Source: Candidatus Margulisiibacteriota bacterium
Lineage (GTDB): Bacteria > Margulisbacteria > WOR-1 > O2-12-FULL-45-9
DNA: 14,214 nt
Reading direction: 5' to 3'
NCBI GenBank assembly: GCA_018817195.1
Contig: JAHIUL010000223.1
Coordinates: 1 to 14,214 of the forward strand
Part shown: positions 6,048 to 12,677 of the stretch, one piece after another
Layout of the letters: each line of letters begins with the position of its first letter
Numbering within the stretch: position 1 is the stretch's first letter
Notes under the pieces: generated by a model
What the model was told of the DNA's origin: nothing
The model's database searches: none
The model's input: the letters and a program-made list of their open reading frames with translations, nothing else
Translations under genes and position numbers: made by a program

Positions 6048-7517
6048 TTATCCTTTCACCACACACATTGGCCGCATCTTAGCAATTTTTCTGGCTAAGC
6101 CGGAATTGTGGACAACCCCTACGACTTCACGAACATCTTTGTAAGCCCCAGGCGCTTCTTCAACTAAACCTTTTTTACTGGTAGAGCGAACATAAATACC
6201 TTTTTTCTCTAAATCAGCAACTAACTGTCCAGCTCGATAAGTCCGCGTCGCTTCAGACCGGCTCATCATCCTGCCGGCACCATGACAAACCGATCCCCAG
6301 GTTTCTTTCATTGCTAAATCTGTGCCAACTAATAAATAAGAATATCTGCCCATATCTCCCGGAATTAGAACTGGCTGCCCTGTTGCCTTATAATCAGCAG
6401 ACAATTCTGGATGTCCAGCTGGAAAAGCCCTTGTCGCCCCTTTCCGGTGTACGCATAGCACCTTGTCCTTTTCCCGGTCCTGGTCCTTGACTCGATGCTT
6501 TTCCATCTTCGCAATATTATGCGCCACATCATAGACCAAATTAATGCCCAATTTTGACCTTGAGCCTCCAACAACTTGAGCAAATGTCTCGCATGTCCAG
6601 TGCATCAGCATCTGGCGGTTGCACCAGGCATAATTAGCTGCCGCAGCCATAGCGCCAAAGTAGTCTTTGCCCTCAGGTGATGATACTGGCGCGCAGCATA
6701 ATTGGCGATCCGGCAGTTTTATGCCGTATTTTTGCGCGGCTTTTTGCATCACCTGGATATAGTCTGTGCAGACCTGGTGGCCAAAACCGCGGGAACCGGA
6801 GTGTACCATGATCGTCACCTGGCCAACAAACAAGCCCCAGGCCGCGGCAATTTTCTCGTCATATATCTCTTCAATATACTGAACTTCCAAAAAATGGTTG
6901 CCAGATCCAAGCGTGCCTTGCTGAGAAGTGCCCCGTTCCTTGGCGCGTGATGAAACAAGTGATGGATCAGCGCCAGGCAAAGCACCCCTGGCCTCAGTGT
7001 GTTCAATATCATCACCTGTGCCATAGCCATGCTTAACTGCCCAAGCAGAGCCTTCAACCAGCAGTTTATCTAGGTCTTTTTTTGATAATGAAAGATCGCT
7101 TTCTGAGCCTACTCCAGATGGAACATTTGTTGCCAAAGCCGCGACAATATCTTTTAACTTGGGCTCAATATCCTTCCTTTCAAGATCAGTGCGCAGGACT
7201 CGAACGCCGCAATTTATATCATATCCAACTCCGCCAGGAGAAATAATGCCCTCATTATCAGGATCAAAGGCAGCCACCCCGCCGATGGGAAACCCATAAC
7301 CAAAATGAATATCCGGCATGGCCAAGGAATTGCCAACAATACCAGGCAAACAAGCCACATTAGCTACCTGAATATGCGCATTCTCTTTAAAAATGTGGTC
7401 AATCATGGCTTCATCTGCATAGATCAAGCCATCCGTGCGCATGCCAGGCTTAAATGTTTTGGGGAGTTTAAAACGGTAGTTGTCTAATTTTTCAAATATA
7501 TCTTGCCAATTTGACAT
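6048..7517 (-). CDS. rtcB: RtcB RNA-splicing ligase
   Basis: RtcB joins RNA ends bearing a 2',3'-cyclic or 3'-phosphate to 5'-OH ends using GTP and Mn2+, in tRNA splicing or RNA repair. The 489-residue protein has the full set of conserved elements: GGVGYDINCGVR with metal ligand Cys103, GSGNHFLEVQ with His208, MVHSGSRGFG with His239, YDVAHNIAKMEKH, HRKGATRAFPAGHPE, and CHGAGRMMSR with His412, the expected guanylylated histidine. There is no intein. I chose the ATG at 7517 because GGAGG lies five bases upstream. An in-frame TTG at 7529 overlaps that ribosome-binding site and would add four residues with no site of its own. It is preceded by a 92-base repeat-rich gap after lipM and followed closely by amrS. 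No archease gene is visible nearby. Confidence 0.96.
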   Translation of the reverse strand: MSNWQDIFEKLDNYRFKLPKTFKPGMRTDGLIYADEAMIDHIFKENAHIQVANVACLPGIVGNSLAMPDIHFGYGFPIGGVAAFDPDNEGIISPGGVGYDINCGVRVLRTDLERKDIEPKLKDIVAALATNVPSGVGSESDLSLSKKDLDKLLVEGSAWAVKHGYGTGDDIEHTEARGALPGADPSLVSSRAKERGTSQQGTLGSGNHFLEVQYIEEIYDEKIAAAWGLFVGQVTIMVHSGSRGFGHQVCTDYIQVMQKAAQKYGIKLPDRQLCCAPVSSPEGKDYFGAMAAAANYAWCNRQMLMHWTCETFAQVVGGSRSKLGINLVYDVAHNIAKMEKHRVKDQDREKDKVLCVHRKGATRAFPAGHPELSADYKATGQPVLIPGDMGRYSYLLVGTDLAMKETWGSVCHGAGRMMSRSEATRTYRAGQLVADLEKKGIYVRSTSKKGLVEEAPGAYKDVREVVGVVHNSGLARKIAKMRPMCVVKG

Positions 7518-7530
7518 ACTGGCCTCCAAT

Positions 7531-7637
7531 AATTCAAAACTTAAAACGTAAAATGCAAAACTATAACATAAAACTAAAAACGTTTTGAATTTTAAGTTGT
7601 CGTTTTCAGTTATAACTTTTGAGTTTTAAGTTCTATT
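7531..7637. repeat. Two opposed 7-nt repeat arrays between rtcB and lipM
   Basis: On the plus strand the left half is built of A-rich heptamers (CAAAACT 7535-7541, TAAAACG 7542-7548, TAAAATG 7549-7555, CAAAACT 7556-7562, then degenerate units to 7576). The right half is T-rich heptamers (TTTTGAA 7583-7589, TTTTAAG 7590-7596, a 6-nt unit, TTTTCAG 7603-7609, TTATAAC 7610-7616, TTTTGAG 7617-7623, TTTTAAG 7624-7630). The halves are inverted relative to each other: 7531-7540 pairs perfectly with 7582-7591, and 7538-7547 with 7623-7632. The right half encodes the last residues and the stop codon of lipM. No T-tailed terminator is evident. Confidence 0.8.
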
Positions 7638-8350
7638 TTGAGAGTTTCACAAAAGCCCACTACTAGAGCTTCATATAATTCCTCAAAACCAACTGTTCTA
7701 CCTAGAACTTCCTCAACGCTGACAGCATTATACGCCTGGTTTGGCTGCTTTAACAGGGAAAAATCGTCTTCTGAGGTGTTTCTGACAAAGATTGATCCCT
7801 GCTGAAGAAGCGTCCGCTTCCCGCGCTTCTGCGCGCTGCCGACGATTTTCCTGCCATCAACCACGACTTCGTACTCAGCGGGGTAAGAGAAGCATAAACT
7901 GTTGCGAGTCGGCGGGTTAGCGGGTTCTTGGGTTGGTTTTAGCTCAGAATTAATATTGAACAAATTTAAAGCGTGCACAATCGCCTCAGAAAGTTTTTTA
8001 TAGGAAGGAACTAAGCCCTTGGGCAACTTTGGATTATCAAGTTCTGTTATCAGTGAATATGTAACTTCCGCCTCATTATGAAAAACAATCCCTCCACCAG
8101 TTGGTCGTTTGACTATATCCCAATCTCTTTTTTGTGCTTCCGATCCACCTTGCCCTGAGCTCTGTCGAAGGGCGATCAACCTATCCACCTTCTGAGCATA
8201 ACCATAAGAAATACATTTTGGCTTCCAGGAATAAATTCTTAGAGTTGACGAAATAAGCCCGGCCTCAAAATCATGAAACATCTTAAGGTCAGTCTGCATG
8301 TTAGTTAAACCGGAGAGTTTAGGTGTTTTTATTAAGCGCCAGGCTGCCAT
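7610..8350 (-). CDS. lipM: Lipoate/octanoate protein ligase family enzyme, LipM-like
   Basis: This 246-residue enzyme of the biotin/lipoate transferase fold attaches octanoyl or lipoyl groups to lipoyl domains such as GcvH. Visible motifs are WRLIKT at the start, the acyl-binding [20 protein letters not shown] (81-100), [26 protein letters not shown] with Cys153 and Lys168, and LLQQGSIF. Cys153 matches the catalytic Cys of octanoyltransferase LipM, which favours LipM over LplA. The ATG at 8350 overlaps the end of gcvPB by 19 bp, consistent with joint work in glycine cleavage. Three features are odd: a hairpin element codes for residues 60-67, an octamer tract codes for about 139-147, and the last seven residues and the stop come from a heptamer tract. 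The protein ends shortly after [10 protein letters not shown], where LipM relatives usually have a further helical tail of a few dozen residues, so it may be truncated. Confidence 0.85.
   Translation of the reverse strand: MAAWRLIKTPKLSGLTNMQTDLKMFHDFEAGLISSTLRIYSWKPKCISYGYAQKVDRLIALRQSSGQGGSEAQKRDWDIVKRPTGGGIVFHNEAEVTYSLITELDNPKLPKGLVPSYKKLSEAIVHALNLFNINSELKPTQEPANPPTRNSLCFSYPAEYEVVVDGRKIVGSAQKRGKRTLLQQGSIFVRNTSEDDFSLLKQPNQAYNAVSVEEVLGRTVGFEELYEALVVGFCETLKIELKTQKL
7911..7934. repeat. 8-nt tandem repeat inside lipM
   Basis: Three consecutive octamers on the plus strand, GGCGGGTT (7911-7918), AGCGGGTT (7919-7926) and CTTGGGTT (7927-7934), are followed by a partial match GGTTTTAG. They are GC-richer than the surroundings. 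In lipM they code for about residues 139-147 (PTQEPANPP), a loop just before the catalytic Cys153. Confidence 0.65.
8151..8172. repeat. Dispersed hairpin element, copy 1 (inside lipM)
   Basis: The core CCCTGAGCTCTGTCGAAGGG (8153-8172) can fold with CCCT pairing to AGGG, tandem G-A/A-G mismatches, a G-C pair and a six-base loop. It is shared with 11411-11430 apart from a compensating T-A to C-G change. ATCCACCTT occurs on both sides (8143-8151 and 8183-8191), and CGATCMACCT also occurs twice (8141-8150, 8173-8182), so direct repeats flank the element. It codes for lipM residues 60-67 (ALRQSSGQ). Confidence 0.7.
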
Positions 8351-9810
8351 CTCAGATTTAACTCTCTGGCTGCCTTTGTTTCGTCTAATCGTCTAACTGG
8401 AGTCGTATGCGGGGCATTTTTGACCTTTTCTGGATCAGTTTCACATTCCTTAGCAATTTTAATCATGGCATCACAAAACTCATCCAAAGTTTCTTTCGAT
8501 TCAGTTTCAGTAGGTTCTATCATCATGGCTTCTTCAACAATTAATGGGAAATAAATTGTCGGCGGATGAAAACCATAATCAAGCAATCGTTTAGCAATAT
8601 CTAAGGCTTTGACGCCATATTTTTCCTTTTGCCATTTAGCTGAGATCACAAACTCATGTTGGCAAATTCGATCGTATGGTAAATAATAATATTCTTTTAA
8701 ACGATTCATCACATAATTAGCGTTTAAAACTGCATTCTCAGATACTTCTTTTAAACCTTTTGCCCCAAGAGATCGAAGATAAGCGTATGCTTTGACAATT
8801 ACATTGATGTTGCCGTGGAATGAGTGGACGCGGCCTATCGACTTTTTGAAGTTTTTGGTTTGAAGTTTGAAGTTCGCCCCTTGTTTCACAACCCTAGGTA
8901 TCGGCAAAAATGGTTCTAACTTTTTATTTACCCCTACTGGTCCAGAACCAGGCCCTCCTCCACCATGCGGAGTGGCAAATGTCTTGTGCAGGTTAAAATG
9001 CGCTACATCAAAGCCCAAATCAGCTGGTCGACAATAACCAAGTATTGCATTGGCATTAGCTCCGTCATAATAAAGTAAGCCGCCTGCCTTATGAATAATC
9101 TCAGCTATTTCAACAATATGCTCATCAAATAAACCTAAGGTATTAGGATTAGTCAACATTAATCCAGCAGTATCTTCACCCGCAGCTTTCCTTAGAGCAT
9201 CAATATCAATATTACCGCGGCCATTAGATTTAACTACCACAGCCTCATAACCAACCATGGTTACGGAAGCAGGATTAGTTCCGTGAGCCGAATCCGGTAT
9301 TATAATCTTATTCCTTACTTTTGAGTTTTGACTTTTAAGTTTTAAGTTATCGTCATGATACGCCTTTATCATCAATAATGCCGTCAATTCCCCATGCGCG
9401 CCTGCAGCTGGCTGGAAAGTAAACGCATCATAGCCAAGAACAGCACAGAGATATTGTTCAAAGTTATAAAGCAACTCCAATATACCCTGCACTTCTTCTG
9501 CTGGCTGGTATGGATGAATATCTGTAAAGCCTTCAAGCTTCGCTACCTCTTCATTTACTTTGGGATTATATTTCATAGTGCAGGAGCCAAGAGGATAAAA
9601 ACCAGTGTCTACCCCAAAATTCTTTTGTGAAAGCCTGGTAAAATGACGAATAACATCAACTTCTGATAATTCAGGCAGGTCAAGGTTTTCTCTTAATAGT
9701 TCTTTGGGGATTAGTTTCTCAATTTTTTCAGCAGGAACGTCTAAATCAGGCAAAGAATATGCTTTACGTCCGGCAGATGACTTTTCGAATAATAATTCTT
9801 CATTCCTCAT
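8332..9810 (-). CDS. gcvPB: Glycine dehydrogenase (decarboxylating), subunit 2 (P-protein beta subunit)
   Basis: This PLP-dependent subunit, with GcvPA, decarboxylates glycine and passes the aminomethyl group to lipoylated H-protein. The 492-residue length fits the split P-protein found in many anaerobes and archaea. Family motifs are [13 protein letters not shown] (72-84), the [11 protein letters not shown] segment, [10 protein letters not shown] (134-143), [16 protein letters not shown], the PLP lysine region [23 protein letters not shown] (Lys276), and the late [13 protein letters not shown] motif. Starting at 9810 gives the usual N-terminus ([21 protein letters not shown]). The ATG lies within a heptamer repeat tract and has no convincing upstream Shine-Dalgarno sequence. 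Two more heptamer tracts code for K/N/Q-rich loops at about 154-165 and 312-323. It overlaps lipM and follows the malK-like gene by 20 bases. gcvPA, gcvT and gcvH are not in the window. Confidence 0.95.
   Translation of the reverse strand: MRNEELLFEKSSAGRKAYSLPDLDVPAEKIEKLIPKELLRENLDLPELSEVDVIRHFTRLSQKNFGVDTGFYPLGSCTMKYNPKVNEEVAKLEGFTDIHPYQPAEEVQGILELLYNFEQYLCAVLGYDAFTFQPAAGAHGELTALLMIKAYHDDNLKLKSQNSKVRNKIIIPDSAHGTNPASVTMVGYEAVVVKSNGRGNIDIDALRKAAGEDTAGLMLTNPNTLGLFDEHIVEIAEIIHKAGGLLYYDGANANAILGYCRPADLGFDVAHFNLHKTFATPHGGGGPGSGPVGVNKKLEPFLPIPRVVKQGANFKLQTKNFKKSIGRVHSFHGNINVIVKAYAYLRSLGAKGLKEVSENAVLNANYVMNRLKEYYYLPYDRICQHEFVISAKWQKEKYGVKALDIAKRLLDYGFHPPTIYFPLIVEEAMMIEPTETESKETLDEFCDAMIKIAKECETDPEKVKNAPHTTPVRRLDETKAARELNLRWQPGA
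8843..8877. repeat. 7-nt repeat tract inside gcvPB (second internal tract)
   Basis: Five contiguous plus-strand heptamers, TTTTTGA, AGTTTTT, GGTTTGA, AGTTTGA and AGTTCGC. They code for gcvPB residues of about 312-323 ([12 protein letters not shown]), directly before the conserved [11 protein letters not shown] segment. Confidence 0.7.
9317..9350. repeat. 7-nt repeat tract inside gcvPB (first internal tract)
   Basis: Four exact heptamers, ACTTTTG (9317-9323), AGTTTTG (9324-9330), ACTTTTA (9331-9337) and AGTTTTA (9338-9344), consensus ASTTTTR, are followed by a partial AGTTAT. Its start is near-identical to 7615-7632. It codes for gcvPB residues of about 154-165 ([12 protein letters not shown]), just before the conserved [11 protein letters not shown] motif. 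Confidence 0.8.
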
Positions 9811-9836
9811 TCGTAATTAGTAATTCGTAATTAGAT
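9795..9836. repeat. 7-nt repeat tract spanning the malK-like stop and gcvPB start
   Basis: Six consecutive plus-strand heptamers, ATTCTTC, ATTCCTC, ATTCGTA, ATTAGTA, ATTCGTA and ATTAGAT. On the minus strand the tract contains the TAA stop of the malK-like gene (9833-9831), the whole 20-base gap, the ATG of gcvPB (9810) and its first codons (RNEE). Confidence 0.85.
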
Positions 9837-10931
9837 TATAGCTTTCTGATTTTCTGGATCAAAGAAATGGACCTTGTTCAAGTTAATCACAATTTTAAAC
9901 TCGCTGCCAGTAGAAGCGTCACATAAGCCATTGACACGTGAAACCAGAGGAACGCCGCCAACATGGACATAAAGATAAGTTTCCGCGCCAATAATTTCGC
10001 GGAAATCAACCAGGCTGTCCAAGTAAAGCTTTTCTTTAATCCACTCTGATGACGGCACATCCCAGACATCTTCCGGCCTAATGCCAAAAATAACTTCTTT
10101 GCCAACATAATTCTCCAGTAAATTCGCAACACTATCTGGAATTGACATCCTAAAACCTTCACATTCAAAAGTATATTTGTTATCTTTCTTGATAACAGTC
10201 CCGTTAATAAAGTTCATAGGCGGGCTGCCGATAAAACCGCCAACAAAACGGTTTGATGGGTTTGAATAAACTGTTAAAGGATTATCAACCTGTTGGAGCT
10301 CACCATTAAGGATAACTGAAATTCGCTGTCCCAGAGTCATGGCTTCCACCTGGTCGTGGGTAACATAAATAACAGTAGCTTTTAATGTCTTATGGATACG
10401 CTGTAATTCAGATCGCATCTGCACTCTGAGTTTAGCATCCAAGTTGGACAAAGGTTCGTCCATTAAGAATACTGCCGGCCGACGCACAATTGCCCGGCCA
10501 AGCGCCACACGCTGCCGCTGGCCGCCTGAAAGCTGTTTTGGATAACGGTCCAAAAGCTCTGACAAACCAAGAATATCAGCCGCTTCGCCGACACGTTCTT
10601 TAATTTCCTGCTTAGACACCTTGCGCAGTTTTAAGCCAAAAGCCATATTATCATAAACCTTCATGTGTGGATAAAGAGCGTAATTCTGGAAAACCATGGC
10701 AATATTCCGGTCCTTTGGCGGAACATCATTGATTAGATCATTATTAATATAAATCTTGCCTGAAGTTATCTCTTCAAGCCCGGCCACCATCCTTAAGGTT
10801 GTTGTCTTGCCGCAGCCAGACGGGCCAACCAACACCATGAATTCCTGGTCCTTAATTTCTAAATTGATATCTTTAACCGCTACTACATCGCCGAACTTTT
10901 TATTTACGTTTTCCAGTACTACTCTTGCCAC
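9831..10931 (-). CDS. ABC transporter ATP-binding protein, MalK/UgpC/MsmX type
   Basis: This cytosolic ATPase powers sugar or polyol ABC importers. The 366-residue protein has the complete nucleotide-binding domain: Walker A GPSGCGKTT (36-44), Q-loop Gln82 (MVFQNYALYPHM), signature LSGGQRQRVALGRA (134-147), Walker B VFLMDEP (154-160), D-loop LSNLDAKLR and H-loop His192 (VTHDQ). A MalK-type C-terminal OB/TOBE region follows, with FIGSPPMNFINGTV, FGIRPEDV, IIGAETYLYVHV and a FFDPE ending. It starts with GTG; GGAG nine bases upstream supports this, and only three bases separate it from the ribH stop. No permease or binding-protein genes are present, so it may be a shared ATPase like MsmX. Its stop codon lies inside a heptamer repeat. 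The transported substrate cannot be inferred. Confidence 0.93.
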   Translation of the reverse strand: MARVVLENVNKKFGDVVAVKDINLEIKDQEFMVLVGPSGCGKTTTLRMVAGLEEITSGKIYINNDLINDVPPKDRNIAMVFQNYALYPHMKVYDNMAFGLKLRKVSKQEIKERVGEAADILGLSELLDRYPKQLSGGQRQRVALGRAIVRRPAVFLMDEPLSNLDAKLRVQMRSELQRIHKTLKATVIYVTHDQVEAMTLGQRISVILNGELQQVDNPLTVYSNPSNRFVGGFIGSPPMNFINGTVIKKDNKYTFECEGFRMSIPDSVANLLENYVGKEVIFGIRPEDVWDVPSSEWIKEKLYLDSLVDFREIIGAETYLYVHVGGVPLVSRVNGLCDASTGSEFKIVINLNKVHFFDPENQKAII

Positions 10932-10934
10932 TTT

Positions 10935-11393
10935 TTATAACTCCTCACTTAGATTTGCTAATTCAATCGCAGTCATAGCGGCATCAAAACCCTTATTGCC
11001 AGCTTTGACCCCTGCTCTTTCCAATGCTTGTTCCAAATTATCCGTGGTCAATACGCCGAAAACAACCGGCACACCGGTTTCCAAGGAAACCTTGGCCACG
11101 CCTTTAGCCGCCTCTGCCGCCACATATTCAAAATGCGGCGTGCCGCCGCGGATAACAGCGCCTAAACATATCACAGCATCAAACTTCTTGGCAATTTTCT
11201 TGGCCACCAGCGGCATTTCAAAAGAACCAGGAGATTTGACAACCTGGATATTGGCTTCCTTGGCTCCATGACGCTTTAAACAATCCAGCGCACCGTCCAA
11301 CAAGCCATTTGAGATCAAGTCGTTGAAACGCGAAACAATGATGCCTATTTTAAGTTTACTTGCGTCCAGATTTCCTTCAACTATTTTTACCAT
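10935..11393 (-). CDS. ribH: 6,7-dimethyl-8-ribityllumazine synthase
   Basis: RibH condenses 5-amino-6-ribitylaminouracil with 3,4-dihydroxy-2-butanone 4-phosphate to make lumazine, the penultimate step of riboflavin synthesis. The 152-residue protein shows [13 protein letters not shown] (substrate-binding Phe), [33 protein letters not shown] (catalytic His in TPHFEYV), [18 protein letters not shown] and [14 protein letters not shown] longer in-frame opening back to 11444 runs through the repeat element and the end of ribBA. I place the start at 11393 because AAGGAG lies nine bases upstream and the family begins there; an ATG at 11402 is directly abutted to that site and less likely. It overlaps the ribBA stop by 17 bp, so the two genes are coupled. 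Confidence 0.94.
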   Translation of the reverse strand: MVKIVEGNLDASKLKIGIIVSRFNDLISNGLLDGALDCLKRHGAKEANIQVVKSPGSFEMPLVAKKIAKKFDAVICLGAVIRGGTPHFEYVAAEAAKGVAKVSLETGVPVVFGVLTTDNLEQALERAGVKAGNKGFDAAMTAIELANLSEEL

Positions 11394-12666
11394 GATCACC
11401 ATCTCCTTTACCCCGAGCTCTGTCGAGGGGTTTGCCCAGGGCATTATTTAAAAGATGCCCGAGCTTTTCTCGCTTTGTTTCCAAGTATTTTTTATTGAAC
11501 TTATTAGGCTCAATCTCAACTGGAATCCGTTCAACAATATCTAACCCATAACCTTCTAAACCCACAATTTTGCGCGGGTTATTGGTAATCAGCCTGATTT
11601 TGGCAAGTCCCAGATCAACCATGATCTGGGCGCCGATGCCGTAATTTCTAAGATCTGCAGGGTAGCCAAGGAAACAATTGGCCTCAACCGTATCCATCCC
11701 CTTATCCTGCGCTTCGTACGCCCTTAACTTATCAGCCAGGCCAATACCGCGGCCTTCCTGGCGCATATAAAGCAGCACTCCCTGGCCGCAAAATTCTATT
11801 TTTTCTAAAGCTTTATCTAATTGTTCACCGCAATCACACCGTTTGGAACCCAACGCATCTCCGGTTAAACACTCAGAGTGGACCCTGACTAAAACTGTAT
11901 CGTTCTTGGAAATTTTCCCCTTAACCAGGGCAATATGATGGTCGCCGGTTAAGAGGTCTTCATACCCGTACGCTATAAATTCGCCATGTTTGGTCGGTAA
12001 TTTCACGCAAGATGTGCGTTTGATTAATTTTTCGTTTTTCTTGCGATAAGAGATTAGATCAGCAATAGAAACTATTTTCAGGTTATGCTTTTTGGCAAAC
12101 TCAATTAATTCCGGCGTACGGGCCATATTCCCATCCTGATTGATAATTTCACAAATAACAGCAGCTGGATAAAGCGTTGCCAGTTTAACCAGATCAACTG
12201 CGGCTTCAGTATGGCCTGCCCTTTTTAGGACCCCGCCCTGCTGCATGCGCAGCGGAAAAACATGCCCAGGTTTAGCCAAATCATCTTTTGTTGATTTTGG
12301 ATTAATTAAAACCTCAATTGTTTTGGCCCTGTCTGACGGAGAAATACCGGTTGTAACACCGTATTTAGCACTGGCATCAACTGAAACTGTAAAAGCTGTT
12401 TTCATGGCTTCACGGTTTTGGTCCACCATTTGAGGCAAAGAAAGCTCTTCTAAACGTTCTTCACTCATAGGAACACAAACTAGGCCGCGGCCGTGAGTAA
12501 TCATAAAATTAATGGCATCAGGCGTCACTTTTTCTGCTGCCATAACTAAATCGCCTTCGTTTTCCCTGTCCTTATCATCAACTACAACAACCATTCGGCC
12601 ATTACGAATATCTTCTATAGCTTCTTCTATTTTATTAAATACAATTTTTAGTTTTTCGTTTTGCAT
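11377..12666 (-). CDS. ribBA: Bifunctional 3,4-dihydroxy-2-butanone-4-phosphate synthase / GTP cyclohydrolase II
   Basis: This enzyme makes both riboflavin precursors. Residues of about 8-208 form the RibB domain ([20 protein letters not shown] with the Mg-binding acidic cluster, [17 protein letters not shown]). About 212-405 form the RibA domain, with zinc ligands Cys266, Cys277 and Cys279 ([14 protein letters not shown]), RQEGRGIGL, and [14 protein letters not shown]. Both halves look catalytically intact. At 429 residues it is longer than the usual roughly 400. The extra tail after GHLL (about 406-429) is low-complexity, includes PLDRARG coded by a hairpin element, and runs into ribH. The N-terminal MQNEKLKIV is coded by a heptamer tract that also contains the ribE stop. 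No Shine-Dalgarno sequence is evident, and the start is two bases after the ribE stop, so translation is probably coupled. Confidence 0.95.
   Translation of the reverse strand: MQNEKLKIVFNKIEEAIEDIRNGRMVVVVDDKDRENEGDLVMAAEKVTPDAINFMITHGRGLVCVPMSEERLEELSLPQMVDQNREAMKTAFTVSVDASAKYGVTTGISPSDRAKTIEVLINPKSTKDDLAKPGHVFPLRMQQGGVLKRAGHTEAAVDLVKLATLYPAAVICEIINQDGNMARTPELIEFAKKHNLKIVSIADLISYRKKNEKLIKRTSCVKLPTKHGEFIAYGYEDLLTGDHHIALVKGKISKNDTVLVRVHSECLTGDALGSKRCDCGEQLDKALEKIEFCGQGVLLYMRQEGRGIGLADKLRAYEAQDKGMDTVEANCFLGYPADLRNYGIGAQIMVDLGLAKIRLITNNPRKIVGLEGYGLDIVERIPVEIEPNKFNKKYLETKREKLGHLLNNALGKPLDRARGKGDGDHGKNS
11411..11430. repeat. Dispersed hairpin element, copy 2 (ribBA 3' end)
   Basis: CCCCGAGCTCTGTCGAGGGG matches the lipM copy at 18 of 20 positions. 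The two differences (T to C in the left arm, A to G in the right arm) change a T-A pair into a C-G pair, so the stem is kept. It codes for ribBA residues 413-419 (PLDRARG) and lies about 20 bases upstream of the ribH start. Confidence 0.7.
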
Positions 12667-12677
12667 TTTCAGTTATC
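12643..12677. repeat. 7-nt repeat tract spanning the ribE stop and ribBA start
   Basis: Five plus-strand heptamers, AATTTTT, AGTTTTT, CGTTTTG, CATTTTC and AGTTATC (12643-12677). On the minus strand the tract holds the TGA stop of ribE (12671-12669) and the ATG of ribBA (12666), and it codes for the first several residues of RibBA. The segment ATAACTGAAAA is shared with the minus strand of the 7.6-kb tract. Confidence 0.75.

Noticed and set aside
5346..6082. Small plus-strand open frames opposite amrS and rtcB
   Set aside because: They lack ribosome-binding sites and recognisable domains, and they lie opposite strongly conserved genes.
7518..7529. TTG start for rtcB at 7529
   Set aside because: It would overlap the GGAGG that serves the ATG at 7517 and has no ribosome-binding site of its own. 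The added residues are not typical of RtcB.
7531..7609. Rho-independent terminator between lipM and rtcB
   Set aside because: The inverted arms are A/T-only and long-range, with no GC-rich stem followed by a T-run in the minus-strand direction.
7531..7637. CRISPR array or phage attachment site
   Set aside because: Units are 7 nt with no spacers, and there are no cas genes, integrase or tRNA nearby.
7804..7840. GC-rich inverted repeats (GAAGCG...CGCTTC) in lipM
   Set aside because: They code for the conserved [13 protein letters not shown] region with normal spacing, so ordinary Arg/Lys codons explain them.
11394..11444. Longer ribH starting at 11444
   Set aside because: The extra N-terminus runs through the hairpin element and the end of ribBA. 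A well-spaced AAGGAG supports the start at 11393.
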